64,000 bases of DNA from Siphlonurus alternatus (lineage: Eukaryota > Arthropoda > Insecta > Ephemeroptera > Siphlonuridae): assembly GCA_949825025.1 (NCBI GenBank), contig OX463781.1, positions 24,195,047 through 24,259,046 on the forward strand. Direction: 5' to 3'. The notes beneath the pieces were generated by a model that saw only the letters and a program-made list of their open reading frames with translations, did not search any database and was not told the DNA's origin. Shown piece by piece: positions 48,101-62,300 of this stretch (the first letter of the stretch is position 1; each line of letters begins with the position of its first letter). Made by a program: the position numbers and the translations under genes.

Positions 48101-51100
48101 GCTACAAATAAAAGTGCTCCGAATTTCAATTTTTAGTAGGGCTAGGGCATCTCCTCGTCAAGCAGACTTTGACAATACTACTTTCAATTCTCTCCCTTAA
48201 ACTTAAACTGAGATAATGGGATGGCAATTTTGGTTACGTTAGTAAAAAAAACACCTTTTTTGGAATTTTAAAAAGTCGAAGTTATGAATCGAAATCAAAG
48301 TGTTAGAAGTGGAATCGATTTGTTTTGCCATGACAAATTAATAAAAAAATATAACATCACTCTCCTTGCAACCGCAAGAAAGTTATAAGGAACGAAACTT
48401 TGAAAATACCAATACCCCCCACATGTTCACGGAGGGTCACTTTTCCACTTTTTTTAAGGTAGCGAATATGACTTTTTGCGCATCAAGAAGTTGCTCCTTA
48501 TTGAAACAAGGCCTTTCAACCCATTTTCACCCAATTAAATGCTGCAGAATCCAAGGAATACGTAATATTCTGAAATATAGCTACAAATAAAAGTGCTCCG
48601 AATTTCAATTTTTAGTAGGGCTAGGGCATCTCCTCGTCAAGCAGACTTTGACAATACTACTTTCAATTCTCTCCCTTAAACTTAAACTGAGAAAATGGGA
48701 TGGCAATTTTGGTTACGTTAGAAAAACACCTTTTTTGGAATTTTAAAAAGTCGAAGTTATGAATCGAAATCAAAGTGTTAGAAGTGGAATCGATTTGTTT
48801 TGCCATGAAAAATTCAAAAAAAAATATAACATTACTCTCCTTGCAACCGCAAGAAAGTTATAGGGAACGAAACTTTGAAAATACCAATACCCCCCCACAT
48901 GTTCACGGAGGGTCACTTTTCCACTTTTTTTAAGGTAGCGAATATGACTTTTTGCGCATCAAGAAGTTGCTCCTTATTGAAACAAGGCCTTTCAACCCAT
49001 TTTCACCCAATTAAATGCAGCAGAATCCAAGGAATACGTAATATTCTGAAATATAGCTACAAATAAAAGTGCTCCGAATTTTAATTTTTAGTAGGGCTAG
49101 GGCATCTCCTCGTCAAGTAGACTTTGACAAAACAAATTTCAACTCTCTCCCTTAAACTTAAACTGAGATAATGGGATGGCAATTTCGGTTACGTTAGAAA
49201 TACACCTTTATTGGAATTTTAAAAAGTCGAAGTTATGAATCGAAATCCAAGTTTTAGGAGTGGAATCGATTTGTTCTGCCATGACAAATTCAAAAAAAAT
49301 ATAACATTACTCTCCTTGCAACCGCAAGAAAGTTATAAGGATCAAAACTTTGAAAATACCAATACCCCCCCACATGTTCACGGAGGGTCCTTTTTCCACT
49401 TTTTTTTAGGTAGCGAATGTGATTTTTTGCGCGTCAAAAAGTTGCTCCTTATTGAAACAAGGCCTTTCAACCCATTTTCACCTAATTAAATGCAGCAGAA
49501 TCCAAGGAATACGTAATATTCTGAAATAACAAATAAAAGTACTCGTAATTTCAATTTTTAGTAGGGCTAGGGCATCTCCTAGTCAAGCAGACTTTGACAA
49601 TACAACTATCAACTCTTTCCCTTAAACATAAACTGAGATAATGGGATGGCAATTTTGTTTACGTTAGAAAAACCCCTTTTTTGGAATTTTAGAAAGTCGA
49701 AGTTATGAATCGAAATCAAAGTGTTAGAAGTGGAATCGATTTGTTTTGCCATGACAATTTCAAAAAAAAATATAACATTACTCTCCCTACAACCGCAAGA
49801 AAGTTATAGGGAACGAAACTTTGAAAATACCAATACCCCCCCACATGTTCACGGAGGGTCACTTTTCCACTTTTTTTAAGGTAGCGAATATGACTTTTTG
49901 CGCATCAAGAAGTTGCTCCTTATTGAAACAAGGCCTTTCAACCCATTTTCACCCAATTAAATGCAGCAGAATCCAAGGAATACGTAATATTCTGAAATAT
50001 AGCTACAAATAAAAGAACTCGTAATTTCAATTTTTAGTATTGCTAGGGCATCTCCTCGTCAAGCAGACTTTGACAATACAACTATCAACTCTTTCCCTTA
50101 AACATAAACTGAGATAATGGGATGGCAATTTTGGTTACGTTAGAAAAACCCCTTTTTTGGAATTTTAAAAAGTCGAAGTTATGAATCGAAATCCAAGTTT
50201 TAGGAGTGCAATCGATTTGTTCTGCCATGAAAAATTCAAAAAAAAATATAACATTACTCTCCTTGCAACCGCAAGAAAGTTATAAGGAACGAAACATTGA
50301 AAATACCAATACCCCCCCACATGTTCACGGAGGGTCACTTTTCCACTTTTTTTAAGGTGGCGAAAGTGACTTTTTGCGCATCAAAAAGTTGCTCCTTATT
50401 GAAACAAGGCCTTTCAACCAATTTTCACCTAATTAAATGCAGCAGAATCCAAGGAATAGGTAATATTCTGAAATATAGCTACAAATAAAAGTTCTCCGAA
50501 TTTCAATTTTTAGTAGAGCTAGGGCATCTCCTCGTCAAGCAGACTTTGACAATACTACTTTCAATTCTCTCCCTTAAACTTAAACTGAGATAATGGGATG
50601 GCAATTTTAGTTACGTTAGAAAAACACCTTTTTTGGAATTTTAAAAAGTCGAAGTTATGAATCGAAATCAAAGTGTTAGAAGTGGGATCCATTTTTTTTT
50701 GCCATGACAAATTAATAAAAAAATATAACATCACTCTCCTTGCAACCGCAAGAAAGTTATAAGGAACGAAACTTTGAAAATACCAATACCCCCCACATGT
50801 TCACGGAGGGTCACTTTTCCACTTTTTTTAAGGTAGCGAATGTAACTTTTTGCGCATCAAGAAGTTGCTCCTTATTGAAACAATGCCTTTCAACCCATTT
50901 TCACCTAATTAAATGCAGCAGAATCCAAGGAATACGTAATTTTCTGAAATATAGCTACAAATTAAAGTGCTCCGAATTTCAATTTTTTGTAGGGCTAGGA
51001 CATCTTCTCGTCAAGCAGACTTTGACAATACTACTTTCAATTCTCTCCCTTAAATTTAATCTGAGATAATGGGATGGCAATTTTGGTTACGTTAGAAAAA

Positions 51101-51574
51101 CACCTTTTTTGGAATTTTAAAAAGTCGAAGTTATGAATCGAAATCAAAGTGTTAGAAGTGGAATCGATTTGTTTTGCCATGACAAAATCAAAAAAAAATA
51201 TAACATTACTCTCCTTGCAACCGCAAGAAAGTTATAGGGAACGAAACTTTGAAAATACCAATACCTTCCACATGTTCACGGAGGGTCACTTTTCCACTTT
51301 TTTAAAGTAGCGAATATGACTTTTTGCGCATCAAGAAGTTGCTCCTTATTGAAACAAGGCCTTTCAACCCATTTTCACCCAATTAAATGCTGCAGAATCC
51401 AAGGAATACGTAATATTCTGAAATATAGCTACAAATAAAAGTGCTCCGAATTTTAATTTTTAGTAGGGCTAGGGCATCTCCTTGTCAAGTAGACTTTGAC
51501 AAAACAAATTTCAACTCTCTCCCTTAAACTTAAACTGAGATAATGGGATGGCAATTTTGGTTACGTTAGAAAAC
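45190..51574 (+). repeat. Right-hand array domain, irregular part
   Basis: From about 45.5 kb most units carry AGCGAATATGAC with CACCCAATTAAATG, or GGCGAAAGTGAC with GCGCGTC, and TCAAGTAGAC, instead of the left-domain mixture. Oddities include one G lost at CACGGAGGTCAC (near 46050), a 4-bp insertion at GTTAGTAAAAAAAAC (near 48240), a 5-bp deletion at CTGAAATAACAAATAAAAG (49521), CACTTTTTTAAAGTAGCG near 51295, and an isolated GGATCC at 50685 outside any core copy. Near 50960 ACAAATTAAAG replaces ACAAATAAAAG and lengthens an open frame. No gene is seen. Confidence 0.85.
46481..47505 (+). repeat. Local single-monomer tandem duplication
   Basis: Two adjacent units, 46481-46956 and 46957 onward to about 47505, are the same at period 476 apart from GGTCATC against GGGCATC (near 46718). 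Both share unusual markers: GAAATTTAGCTAC, AGTTTTGAATCG and GTTAGAGGTGG. The left limit is TTATAAGG at 46480 against TTATAGGG at 46956; the right limit is the AGCGAATATG switch at 47506. It is a minimal example of the process that makes the larger blocks. Confidence 0.85.
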
Positions 51575-53953
51575 CCCCTTTTTTGGAATTTTAAAAAGTC
51601 GAAGTTATGAATCGAAATCCAAGTTTTAGGAGTGGAATCGATTTGTTCTGCCATGAAAAATTCAAAAAAAAATATAACATTACCCTCCTTGCAACCGCAA
51701 GAAAGTTATAAGGAACGAAACATTGAAAATACCAATACCCCCCCACATGTTCACGGAGGGTCACTTTTCCACTTTTTTTAAGGTGGCGAAAGTGACTTTT
51801 TGCGCGTCAAAAAGTTGCTCCTTATTGAAACAAGGCCTTTCAACCCATTTTCACCTAATTAAATGCAACAGAATCCAAGGAATACGTAATATTCAGAAAT
51901 ATAGCTACAAATAAAAGTGCTCCGAATTTCAATTTTTAGTAGGGCTAGGGCATCTCCTCGTCAAGCAGACTTTGACAATACTACTTTCAATTCTCTCCCT
52001 TAAACTTAAACTGAGATAATGGGATGGCAATTTTGGTTACGTTAGAAAAACACCTTTTTTGTAATTTTAAAAAGTCGAAGTTATGAATCGAAATCAAAGT
52101 GTTAGAGGTGGAATCGATTTGTTTTGCCATGACAAATTCAAAAAAAAATATAACATTACTCTCCTTGCAACCGCAAGAAAGTTATAGGGAACGAAACTTT
52201 GAAAATACCAATACCCCCCCACATGTTCACGGAGGGTCACTTTTCCACTTTTTTAAGGTAGCGAATATGACTTTTTGCGCATCAAGAAGTTGCTCCTTAT
52301 TAAAACAAGGCCTTTCAACCCATTTTCACCCAATTAAATGCAGCAGAATCCAAGGAATACGTAATATTCTGAAATATAGCTACAAATAAAAGTGCTCCGA
52401 ATTTTAATTTTTAGTAGGGCTAGGGCATCTCCTCGTCAAGTAGACTTTGACAAAACAAATTTCAACTCTCTCCCTTAAACATAAACTGAGATAATGGGAT
52501 GGCAATTTCGGTTACGTTATAAATACCCCTTTTTTGGAATTTTAAAAAGTCGAAGTTATGAATCGATATCCAAGTTTTAGGAGTGGAATCGATTTGTTCT
52601 GCAATGACAAATTCAAAAAAAAATATAACATCACTCTCCTTGCAACCGCAAGAAAGTTATAAGGAACGAAACTTTGAAAATACCAATACCCCCCCACATG
52701 TTCACGGAGGGTCACTTTTCCACTTTTTTTAAGGTGGCGAAAGTGACTTTTTGCGCGTCAAAAAGTTGCTCCTTATTGAAACAAGGCCTTTCAACCCATT
52801 TTCACCTAATTAAATGCAGCAGAATCCAAGGAATACGTAATATTCAGAAATATAGCTACAAATAAAAGTGCTCCGAATTTCAATTTTTAGTAGGGCTAGG
52901 GCATCTCCTCGTCAAGCAGACTTTGACAATACTACTTTCAATTCTCTCCCTTAAACTTAAACTGAGATAATGGGATGGCAATTTTGGTTACGTTAGAAAA
53001 ACACATTTTTTGGAATTTTAAAAAGTCGAAGTTATGAATCGAAATCAAAGTGTTAGAAGTGGAATCGATTTGTTTTGCCATGACAAATTAATAAAAAAAT
53101 ATAACATCACTCTCCTTGCAACCGCAAGAAAGTTATAAGGAACGAAACTTTGAAAATACCAATACCCCCCACATGTTCACGGAGGGTCACTTTTCCACTT
53201 TTTTTAAGGTAGCGAATATGACTTTTTGCGCATCAAGAAGTTGCTCCTTATTGAAACAAGGCCTTTCAACCCATTTTCACCCAATTAAATGCTGCAGAAT
53301 CCAAGGAATACGTAATATTCTGAAATATAGCTACAAATAAAAGTGCTCCGAATTTTAATTTTTAGTAGGGCTAGGGCATCTCCTTGTCAAGTAGACTTTG
53401 ACAAAGCAAATTTCAACTCTCTCCCTTAAACTTAAACTGAGATAATGGGATGGCAATTTTGGTTACGTTAGAAAACCCCCTTTTTTGGAATTTTAAAAAG
53501 TCGAAGTTATGAATCGAAATCAAAGTTTTAGGAGTGGAATCGATTTGTTCTGCCTTGACAAATTCAAAAAAAAAATATAACATCACTCTCCTTGCAATCG
53601 CAAGAAAGTTATAAGGAACGAAACTTTGAAAATACCAATACCCCCCCACATGTTCACGGAGGGTCACTTTTCCACTTTTTTTAAGGTAGCGAATATGACT
53701 TTTTGCGCATCAAGAAGTTGCTCCTTATTGAAACAAGGCCTTTCAACCCATTTTCACCCAATTAAATGCAGCAGAATCCAAGGAATACGTAATATTTTGA
53801 AATATAGCTACAAATAAAAGTGCTCCGAATTTTAATTTTTAGTAGGGCTAGGGCATCTCCTCGTCAAGTAGACTTTGACAAAACAAATTTCAACTCTTTC
53901 CCTTAAACATAAACTGAGATAATGGGATGGCAATTTTGGTTACGTTAGAAAAA
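51575..53953 (+). repeat. Five-monomer higher-order unit, first copy (2379 bp)
   Basis: Followed directly by a second copy at offset 2379 (5 x 476 minus 1; one unit has a shortened T-run, CACTTTTTTAAGGTAGCG near 52245). By eye I found no internal difference between copies. The left edge is GAAAACCCCC at 51574 against GAAAAACCCC at 53953. Shared rare markers are AATGCAACAG, TTTTTTGTAATTTT, ATCGATATCC, CTTGCAATCGC and GACAAAGCAAAT. Confidence 0.92.
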
Positions 53954-56377
53954 CCCCTTTTTTGGAATTTTAAAAAGTCGAAGTTATGAATCGAAATCCA
54001 AGTTTTAGGAGTGGAATCGATTTGTTCTGCCATGAAAAATTCAAAAAAAAATATAACATTACCCTCCTTGCAACCGCAAGAAAGTTATAAGGAACGAAAC
54101 ATTGAAAATACCAATACCCCCCCACATGTTCACGGAGGGTCACTTTTCCACTTTTTTTAAGGTGGCGAAAGTGACTTTTTGCGCGTCAAAAAGTTGCTCC
54201 TTATTGAAACAAGGCCTTTCAACCCATTTTCACCTAATTAAATGCAACAGAATCCAAGGAATACGTAATATTCAGAAATATAGCTACAAATAAAAGTGCT
54301 CCGAATTTCAATTTTTAGTAGGGCTAGGGCATCTCCTCGTCAAGCAGACTTTGACAATACTACTTTCAATTCTCTCCCTTAAACTTAAACTGAGATAATG
54401 GGATGGCAATTTTGGTTACGTTAGAAAAACACCTTTTTTGTAATTTTAAAAAGTCGAAGTTATGAATCGAAATCAAAGTGTTAGAGGTGGAATCGATTTG
54501 TTTTGCCATGACAAATTCAAAAAAAAATATAACATTACTCTCCTTGCAACCGCAAGAAAGTTATAGGGAACGAAACTTTGAAAATACCAATACCCCCCCA
54601 CATGTTCACGGAGGGTCACTTTTCCACTTTTTTAAGGTAGCGAATATGACTTTTTGCGCATCAAGAAGTTGCTCCTTATTAAAACAAGGCCTTTCAACCC
54701 ATTTTCACCCAATTAAATGCAGCAGAATCCAAGGAATACGTAATATTCTGAAATATAGCTACAAATAAAAGTGCTCCGAATTTTAATTTTTAGTAGGGCT
54801 AGGGCATCTCCTCGTCAAGTAGACTTTGACAAAACAAATTTCAACTCTCTCCCTTAAACATAAACTGAGATAATGGGATGGCAATTTCGGTTACGTTATA
54901 AATACCCCTTTTTTGGAATTTTAAAAAGTCGAAGTTATGAATCGATATCCAAGTTTTAGGAGTGGAATCGATTTGTTCTGCAATGACAAATTCAAAAAAA
55001 AATATAACATCACTCTCCTTGCAACCGCAAGAAAGTTATAAGGAACGAAACTTTGAAAATACCAATACCCCCCCACATGTTCACGGAGGGTCACTTTTCC
55101 ACTTTTTTTAAGGTGGCGAAAGTGACTTTTTGCGCGTCAAAAAGTTGCTCCTTATTGAAACAAGGCCTTTCAACCCATTTTCACCTAATTAAATGCAGCA
55201 GAATCCAAGGAATACGTAATATTCAGAAATATAGCTACAAATAAAAGTGCTCCGAATTTCAATTTTTAGTAGGGCTAGGGCATCTCCTCGTCAAGCAGAC
55301 TTTGACAATACTACTTTCAATTCTCTCCCTTAAACTTAAACTGAGATAATGGGATGGCAATTTTGGTTACGTTAGAAAAACACATTTTTTGGAATTTTAA
55401 AAAGTCGAAGTTATGAATCGAAATCAAAGTGTTAGAAGTGGAATCGATTTGTTTTGCCATGACAAATTAATAAAAAAATATAACATCACTCTCCTTGCAA
55501 CCGCAAGAAAGTTATAAGGAACGAAACTTTGAAAATACCAATACCCCCCACATGTTCACGGAGGGTCACTTTTCCACTTTTTTTAAGGTAGCGAATATGA
55601 CTTTTTGCGCATCAAGAAGTTGCTCCTTATTGAAACAAGGCCTTTCAACCCATTTTCACCCAATTAAATGCTGCAGAATCCAAGGAATACGTAATATTCT
55701 GAAATATAGCTACAAATAAAAGTGCTCCGAATTTTAATTTTTAGTAGGGCTAGGGCATCTCCTTGTCAAGTAGACTTTGACAAAGCAAATTTCAACTCTC
55801 TCCCTTAAACTTAAACTGAGATAATGGGATGGCAATTTTGGTTACGTTAGAAAACCCCCTTTTTTGGAATTTTAAAAAGTCGAAGTTATGAATCGAAATC
55901 AAAGTTTTAGGAGTGGAATCGATTTGTTCTGCCTTGACAAATTCAAAAAAAAAATATAACATCACTCTCCTTGCAATCGCAAGAAAGTTATAAGGAACGA
56001 AACTTTGAAAATACCAATACCCCCCCACATGTTCACGGAGGGTCACTTTTCCACTTTTTTTAAGGTAGCGAATATGACTTTTTGCGCATCAAGAAGTTGC
56101 TCCTTATTGAAACAAGGCCTTTCAACCCATTTTCACCCAATTAAATGCAGCAGAATCCAAGGAATACGTAATATTTTGAAATATAGCTACAAATAAAAGT
56201 GCTCCGAATTTTAATTTTTAGTAGGGCTAGGGCATCTCCTCGTCAAGTAGACTTTGACAAAACAAATTTCAACTCTTTCCCTTAAACATAAACTGAGATA
56301 ATGGGATGGCAATTTTGGTTACGTTAGAAAAACCCCTTTTTTGGAATTTTAAAAAGTCGAAGTTATGAATCGAAATC
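53954..56377 (+). repeat. Five-monomer higher-order unit, second copy
   Basis: Matches 51575-53998 without a difference I could find, ending where ATCGAAATCCAAG (53999) faces ATCGAAATCAAAG (56378). Apparent complete identity over 2.4 kb makes it one of the youngest duplications in the window, unless the assembler introduced it. Confidence 0.9.
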
Positions 56378-59300
56378 AAAGTTTTAGGAGTGGAATCGAT
56401 TTGTTCTGCCATGACAAATTCAAAAAAAAAATATAACATCACTCTCCTTGCAACCGCAAGAAAGTTATAAGGAACGAAACTTTGAAAATACCAATACCCC
56501 CCCACATGTTCACGGAGGGTCACTTTTCCACTTTTTTTAAGGTAGCGAATATGACTTTTTGCGCATCAAGAAGTTGCTCCTTATTGAAACAAGGCCTTTC
56601 AACCCATTTTCACCCAATTAAATGCAGCAGAATCCAAGGAATACGTAATATTTTGAAATATAGCTACAAATAAAAGTGCTCCGAATTTTAATTTTTAGTA
56701 GGGCTAGGGCATCCCCTCGTCAAGTAGACTTTGACAAAACAAATTTCAACTCTTTCCCTTAAACATATACTGAGATAATGGGATGGCAATTTTGGTTACG
56801 TTAGAAAAACCCCTTTTTTGGAATTTTAAAAAGTCGAAGTTATGAATCGAAATCAAAGTTTTAGGAGTGGAATCGATTTGTTCTGCAATGACAAATTCAA
56901 AAAAAAATATAACATCACTCTCCTTGCAACCGCAAGAAAGTTATAAGGAACGAAACTTTGAAAATACCAATACCCCCCACATGTTCACGGAGGGTCACTT
57001 TTCCACTTTTTTTAAGGTAGCGAATATGACTTTTTGCGCATCAAGAAGTTGCTCCTTATTGAAACAAGGCCTTTCAACCCATTTTCACCCAATTAAATGC
57101 TGCAGAATCCAAGGAATACGTAATATTCTGAAATATAGCTACAAATAAAAGTGCTCCGAATTTTAATTTTTAGTAGGGCTAGGGCATCTCCTTGTCAAGT
57201 AGACTTTGACAAAACAAATTTCAACTCTCTCCCTTAAACTTAAACTGAGATAATGGGATGGCAATTTTGGTTACGTTAGAAAAACCCCTTTTTTGGAATT
57301 TTAAAAAGTCGAAGTTATGAATCGAAATCAAAGTTTTAGGAGTGGAATCGATTTGTTCTGCCATGACAAATTCAAAAAAAAAATATAACATCACTCTCCT
57401 TGCAACCGCAAGAAAGTTATAAGGAACGAAACTTTGAAAATACCAATACCCCCCCACATGTTCACGGAGGGTCACTTTTCCACTTTTTTTAAGGTAGCGA
57501 ATATGACTTTTTGCGCATCAAGAAGTTGCTCCTCATTGAAACAAGGCCTTTCAACCCATTTTCACCCAATTAAATGCAGCAGAATCCAAGGAATACGTAA
57601 TATTTTGAAATATAGCTACAAATAAAAGTGCTCCGAATTTTAATTTTTAGTAGGGCTAGGGCATCTCCTCGTCAAGTAGACTTTGACAAAACAAATTTCA
57701 ACTCATTCCCTTAAACATAAACTGAGATAATGGGATGGCAATTTTGGTTACGTTAGAAAAACCCCTTTTTTGGAATTTTAAAAAGTCGAAGTTATGAATC
57801 GAAATCCAAGTTTTAGGAGTGGAATCGATTAGTTCTGCCATGAAAAATTCAAAAAAAAATATAACATTACTCTCCTTGCAACCGCAAGAAAGTTATAAGG
57901 AACGAAACTTTGAAAATACCAATACCCCCCCACATGTTCACGGAGGGTCACTTTTCCACTTTTTTTCAGGTAGCGAATGTAACTTTTTGCGCGTCAAAAA
58001 GTTGCTCCTTATTGAAACAAGGCCTATCAACCCATTTTCACCTAATTAAATGCAGCAGAATCCAAGGAATACGTAATATTCTGAAATAAAGCTACAAATA
58101 AAAGTACTCGTAATTTCAATTTTTAGTAGGGCTAGGGCATCTCCTAGTCAAGCAGACTTTGACAATACAACTATCAACTCTTTCCCTTAAACATAAACTG
58201 AGATAATGGGATGGCAATTTTGTTTACGTTAGAAAAACCCCTTTTTTGGAATTTTAGAAAGTCGAAGTTATGAATCGAAATCAAAGTGTTAGAAGTGGAA
58301 TCAATTTGTTTTGCCATGACAAATTCAAAAAAAAATATAACATTACTCTCCTTGCAACCGCAAGAAAGTTATAGGGAACGAAACTTTGAAAATACCAATA
58401 CCTTCCACATGTTCACGGAGGGTCACTTTTCCACTTTTTTAAAGTAGCGAATATGACTTTTTGCGCATCAAGAAGATGCTCCTTATTGAAACAAGGCCTT
58501 TCAACCCATTTTCACCCAATTAAATGCTGCAGAATCCAAGGAATACGTAATATTCTGAAATATAGCTACAAATAAAAGTGCTCCGAATTTTAATTTTTAG
58601 TAGGGCTAGGGCATCTCCTTGTCAAGTAGACTTTGACAAAACAAATTTCAACTCTCTCCCTTAAACTTAAACTGAGATAATGGGATGGCAATTTTGGTTA
58701 CGTTAGAAAACCCCCTTTTTTGGAATTTTAAAAAGTCGAAGTTATGAATCGAAATCCAAGTTTTAGGAGTGGAATCGATTTGTTCTGCCATGAAAAATTC
58801 AAAAAAAAATATAACATTACCCTCCTTGCAACCGCAAGAAAGTTATAAGGAACGAAACATTGAAAATACCAATACCCCCCCACATGTTCACGGAGGGTCA
58901 CTTTTCCACTTTTTTTAAGGTGGCGAAAGTGACTTTTTGCGCGTCAAAAAGTTGCTCCTTATTGAAACAAGGCCTTTCAACCCATTTTCACCTAATTAAA
59001 TGCAGCAGAATCCAAGGAATACGTAATATTCAGAAATATAGCTACAAATAAAAGTGCTCCGAATTTCAATTTTTAGTAGGGCTAGGGCATCTCCTCGTCA
59101 AGCAGACTTTGACAATACTACTTTCAATTCTCTCCCTTAAACTTAAACTGAGATAATGGGATGGCAATTTTGGTTACGTTAGAAAAACACCTTTTTTGTA
59201 ATTTTAAAAAGTCGAAGTTATGAATCGAAATCAAAGTGTTAGAGGTGGAATCGATTTGTTTTGCCTTGACAAATTCAAAAAAAAAATATAACATCACTCT

Positions 59301-62300
59301 CCTTGCAATCGCAAGAAAGTTATAAGGAACGAAACTTTGAAAATACCAATACCCCCCCACATGTTCACGGAGGGTCACTTTTCCACTTTTTTTAAGGTAG
59401 CGAATATGACTTTTTGCGCATCAAGAAGTTGCTCCTTATTGAAACAAGGCCTTTCAACCCATTTTCACCCAATTAAATGCAGCAGAATCCAAGGAATACG
59501 TAATATTTTGAAATATAGCTACAAATAAAAGTGCTCCGAATTTTAATTTTTAGTAGGGCTAGGGCATCTCCTCGTCAAGTAGACTTTGACAAAACAAATT
59601 TCAACTCTTTCCCTTAAACATAAACTGAGATAATGGGATGGCAATTTTGGTTACGTTAGAAAAACCCCTTTTTTGGAATTTTAAAAAGTCGAAGTTATGA
59701 ATCGAAATCAAAGTTTTAGGAGTGGAATCGATTTGTTCTGCCATGACAAATTCAAAAAAAAAATATAACATCACTCTCCTTGCAACCGCAAGAAAGTTAT
59801 AAGGAACGAAACTTTGAAAATACCAATACCCCCCCACATGTTCACGGAGGGTCACTTTTCCAATTTTTTTAAGGTAGCGAATATGACTTTTTGCGCATCA
59901 AGAAGTTGCTCCTTATTGAAACAAGGCCTTTCAACCCATTTTCACCCAATTAAATGCAGCAGAATCCAAGGAATACGTAATATTTTGAAATATAGCTACA
60001 AATAAAAGTACTCCGAATTTTAATTTTTAGTAGGGCTAGGGCATCTCCTCGTCAAGTAGACTTTGACAAAACAAATTTCAACTCTTTCCCTTAAACATAA
60101 ACTGAGATAATGGGATGGCAATTTTGGTTACGTTAGAAAAACCCCTTTTTTGGAATTTTAAAAAGTCGAAGTTATGAATCGAAATCAAAGTTTTAGGAGT
60201 GGAATCGATTTGTTCTGCAATGACAAATTCAAAAAAATATATAACATCACTCTCCTTGCAACCGCAAGAAAGTTATAAGGAACGAAACTTTGAAAATACC
60301 AATACCCCCCCACATGTTCACGGAGGGTCACTTTTCCACTTTTTTTAAGGTGGCGAAAGTGACTTTTTGCGCGTCAAAAAGTTGCTCCTTATTGAAACAA
60401 GGCCTTTCAACCCATTTTCACCTAATTAAATGCAGCAGAATCCAAGGAATACGTAATATTCAGAAATATCTACAAATAAAAGTGCTCCGAATTTCAATTT
60501 TTAGTAGGGCTAGGGCATCTCCTCGTCAAGCAGACTTTGACAATACTACTTTCAATTCTCTCCCTTAAACTTAAACTGAGATAATGGGATGGCAATTTTG
60601 GTTACGTTAGAAAAACACCTTTTTTGGAATTTTAAAAAGTCGAAGTTATGAATCGAAATCAAAGTGTTAGAGGTGGAATCGATTTGTTTTGCCATGACAA
60701 ATTCAAAAAAAAATATAACATTACTCTCCTTGCAACCGCAAGAAAGTTATAGGGAACGAAACTTTGAAAATACCAATACCTCCCCACATGTTCACGGAGG
60801 GTCACTTTTCCACTTTTTTTATGGTAGCGAATATGACTTTTTGCGCATCAAGAAGTTGCTCCTTATTGAAACAAGGCCTTTCAACCCATTTTCACCCAAT
60901 TAAATGCAGCAGAATCCAAGGAATACGTAATATTCTGAAATATAGCTACAAATAAAAGTACTCGTAATTTCAATTTTTAGTATTGCTAGGGCATCTCCTC
61001 GTCAAGCAGACTTTGACAATACAACTATCAACTCTTTCCCTTAAACATAAACTGAGATAATGGGATGGCAATTTTGGTTACGTTAGAAAAACCCCTTTTT
61101 TGGAATTTTAAAAAGTCGAAGTTATGAATCGAAATCCAAGTTTTAGGAGTGGAATCGATTAGTTCTGCCATGAAAAATTCAAAAAAAAATATAACATTAC
61201 TCTCCTTGCAACCACAAGAAAGTTATAAGGAACGAAACTTTGAAAATACCAATACCCCCCCACATGTTCACGGAGGGTCACTTTTCCACTTTTTTTCAGG
61301 TAGCGAATGTGATTTTTTGCGCGTCAAAAAGTTGCTCCTTATTGAAACAAGGCCTTTCAACCCATTTTCACCTAATTAAATGCAGCAGAATCCAAGGAAT
61401 ACGTAATATTCTGAAATAAAGCTACAAATAAAAGTACTCGTAATTTCAATTTTTAGTAGGGCTAGGGCATCTCCTAGTCATGCAGACTTTGACAATACAA
61501 CTATCAACTCTTTCCCTTAAACATAAACTGAGATAATGGGATGGCAATTTTGTTTACGTTAGAAAAACCCCTTTTTTGGAATTTTAGAAAGTCGAAGTTA
61601 TGAATCGAAATCAAAGTGTTAGAAGTGGAATCGATTTGTTTTGCCATGACAAATTCAAAAAAAAATATAACATTACTCTCCTTGCAACCGCAAGAAAGTT
61701 ATAGGGAACGAAACTTTGAAAATACCAATACCCCCCCACATGTTCACGGAGGGTCACTTTTCCACTTTTTTTAAGGTAGCGAATATGACTTTTTGCGCAT
61801 CAAGAAGTTGCTCCTTATTGAAACAAGGCCTTTCAACCCATTTTCACCCAATTAAATGCAGCAGAATCCAAGGAATACGTAATATTCTGAAATATAGCTA
61901 CAAATAAAAGTGCTCCGAATTTTAATTTTTAGTAGGGCTAGGGCATCTCCTCGTCAAGTAGACTTTGACAAAACAAATTTCAACTCTCTCCCTTAAACTT
62001 AAACTGAGATAATGGGATGGCGATTTTGGTTACGTTAGAAATACCCCTTTATTGGAATTTTAAAAAGTCGAAGTTATGAATCGAAATCAAAGTTTTAGGA
62101 GTGGAATCTATTTGTTCTTCCATGACAAATTCAAAAAAAAAATATAACATCACTCTCCTTGCAACCGCAAGAAAGTTATAAGGAACGAAACTTTGAAAAT
62201 ACCAATACCCCCCACATGTTCACGGAGGGTCCTTTTTCCACTTTTTTTTAGGTAGCGAATGTGATTTTTTGCGCATCAAGAAGTTGCTCCTTAATGAAAC

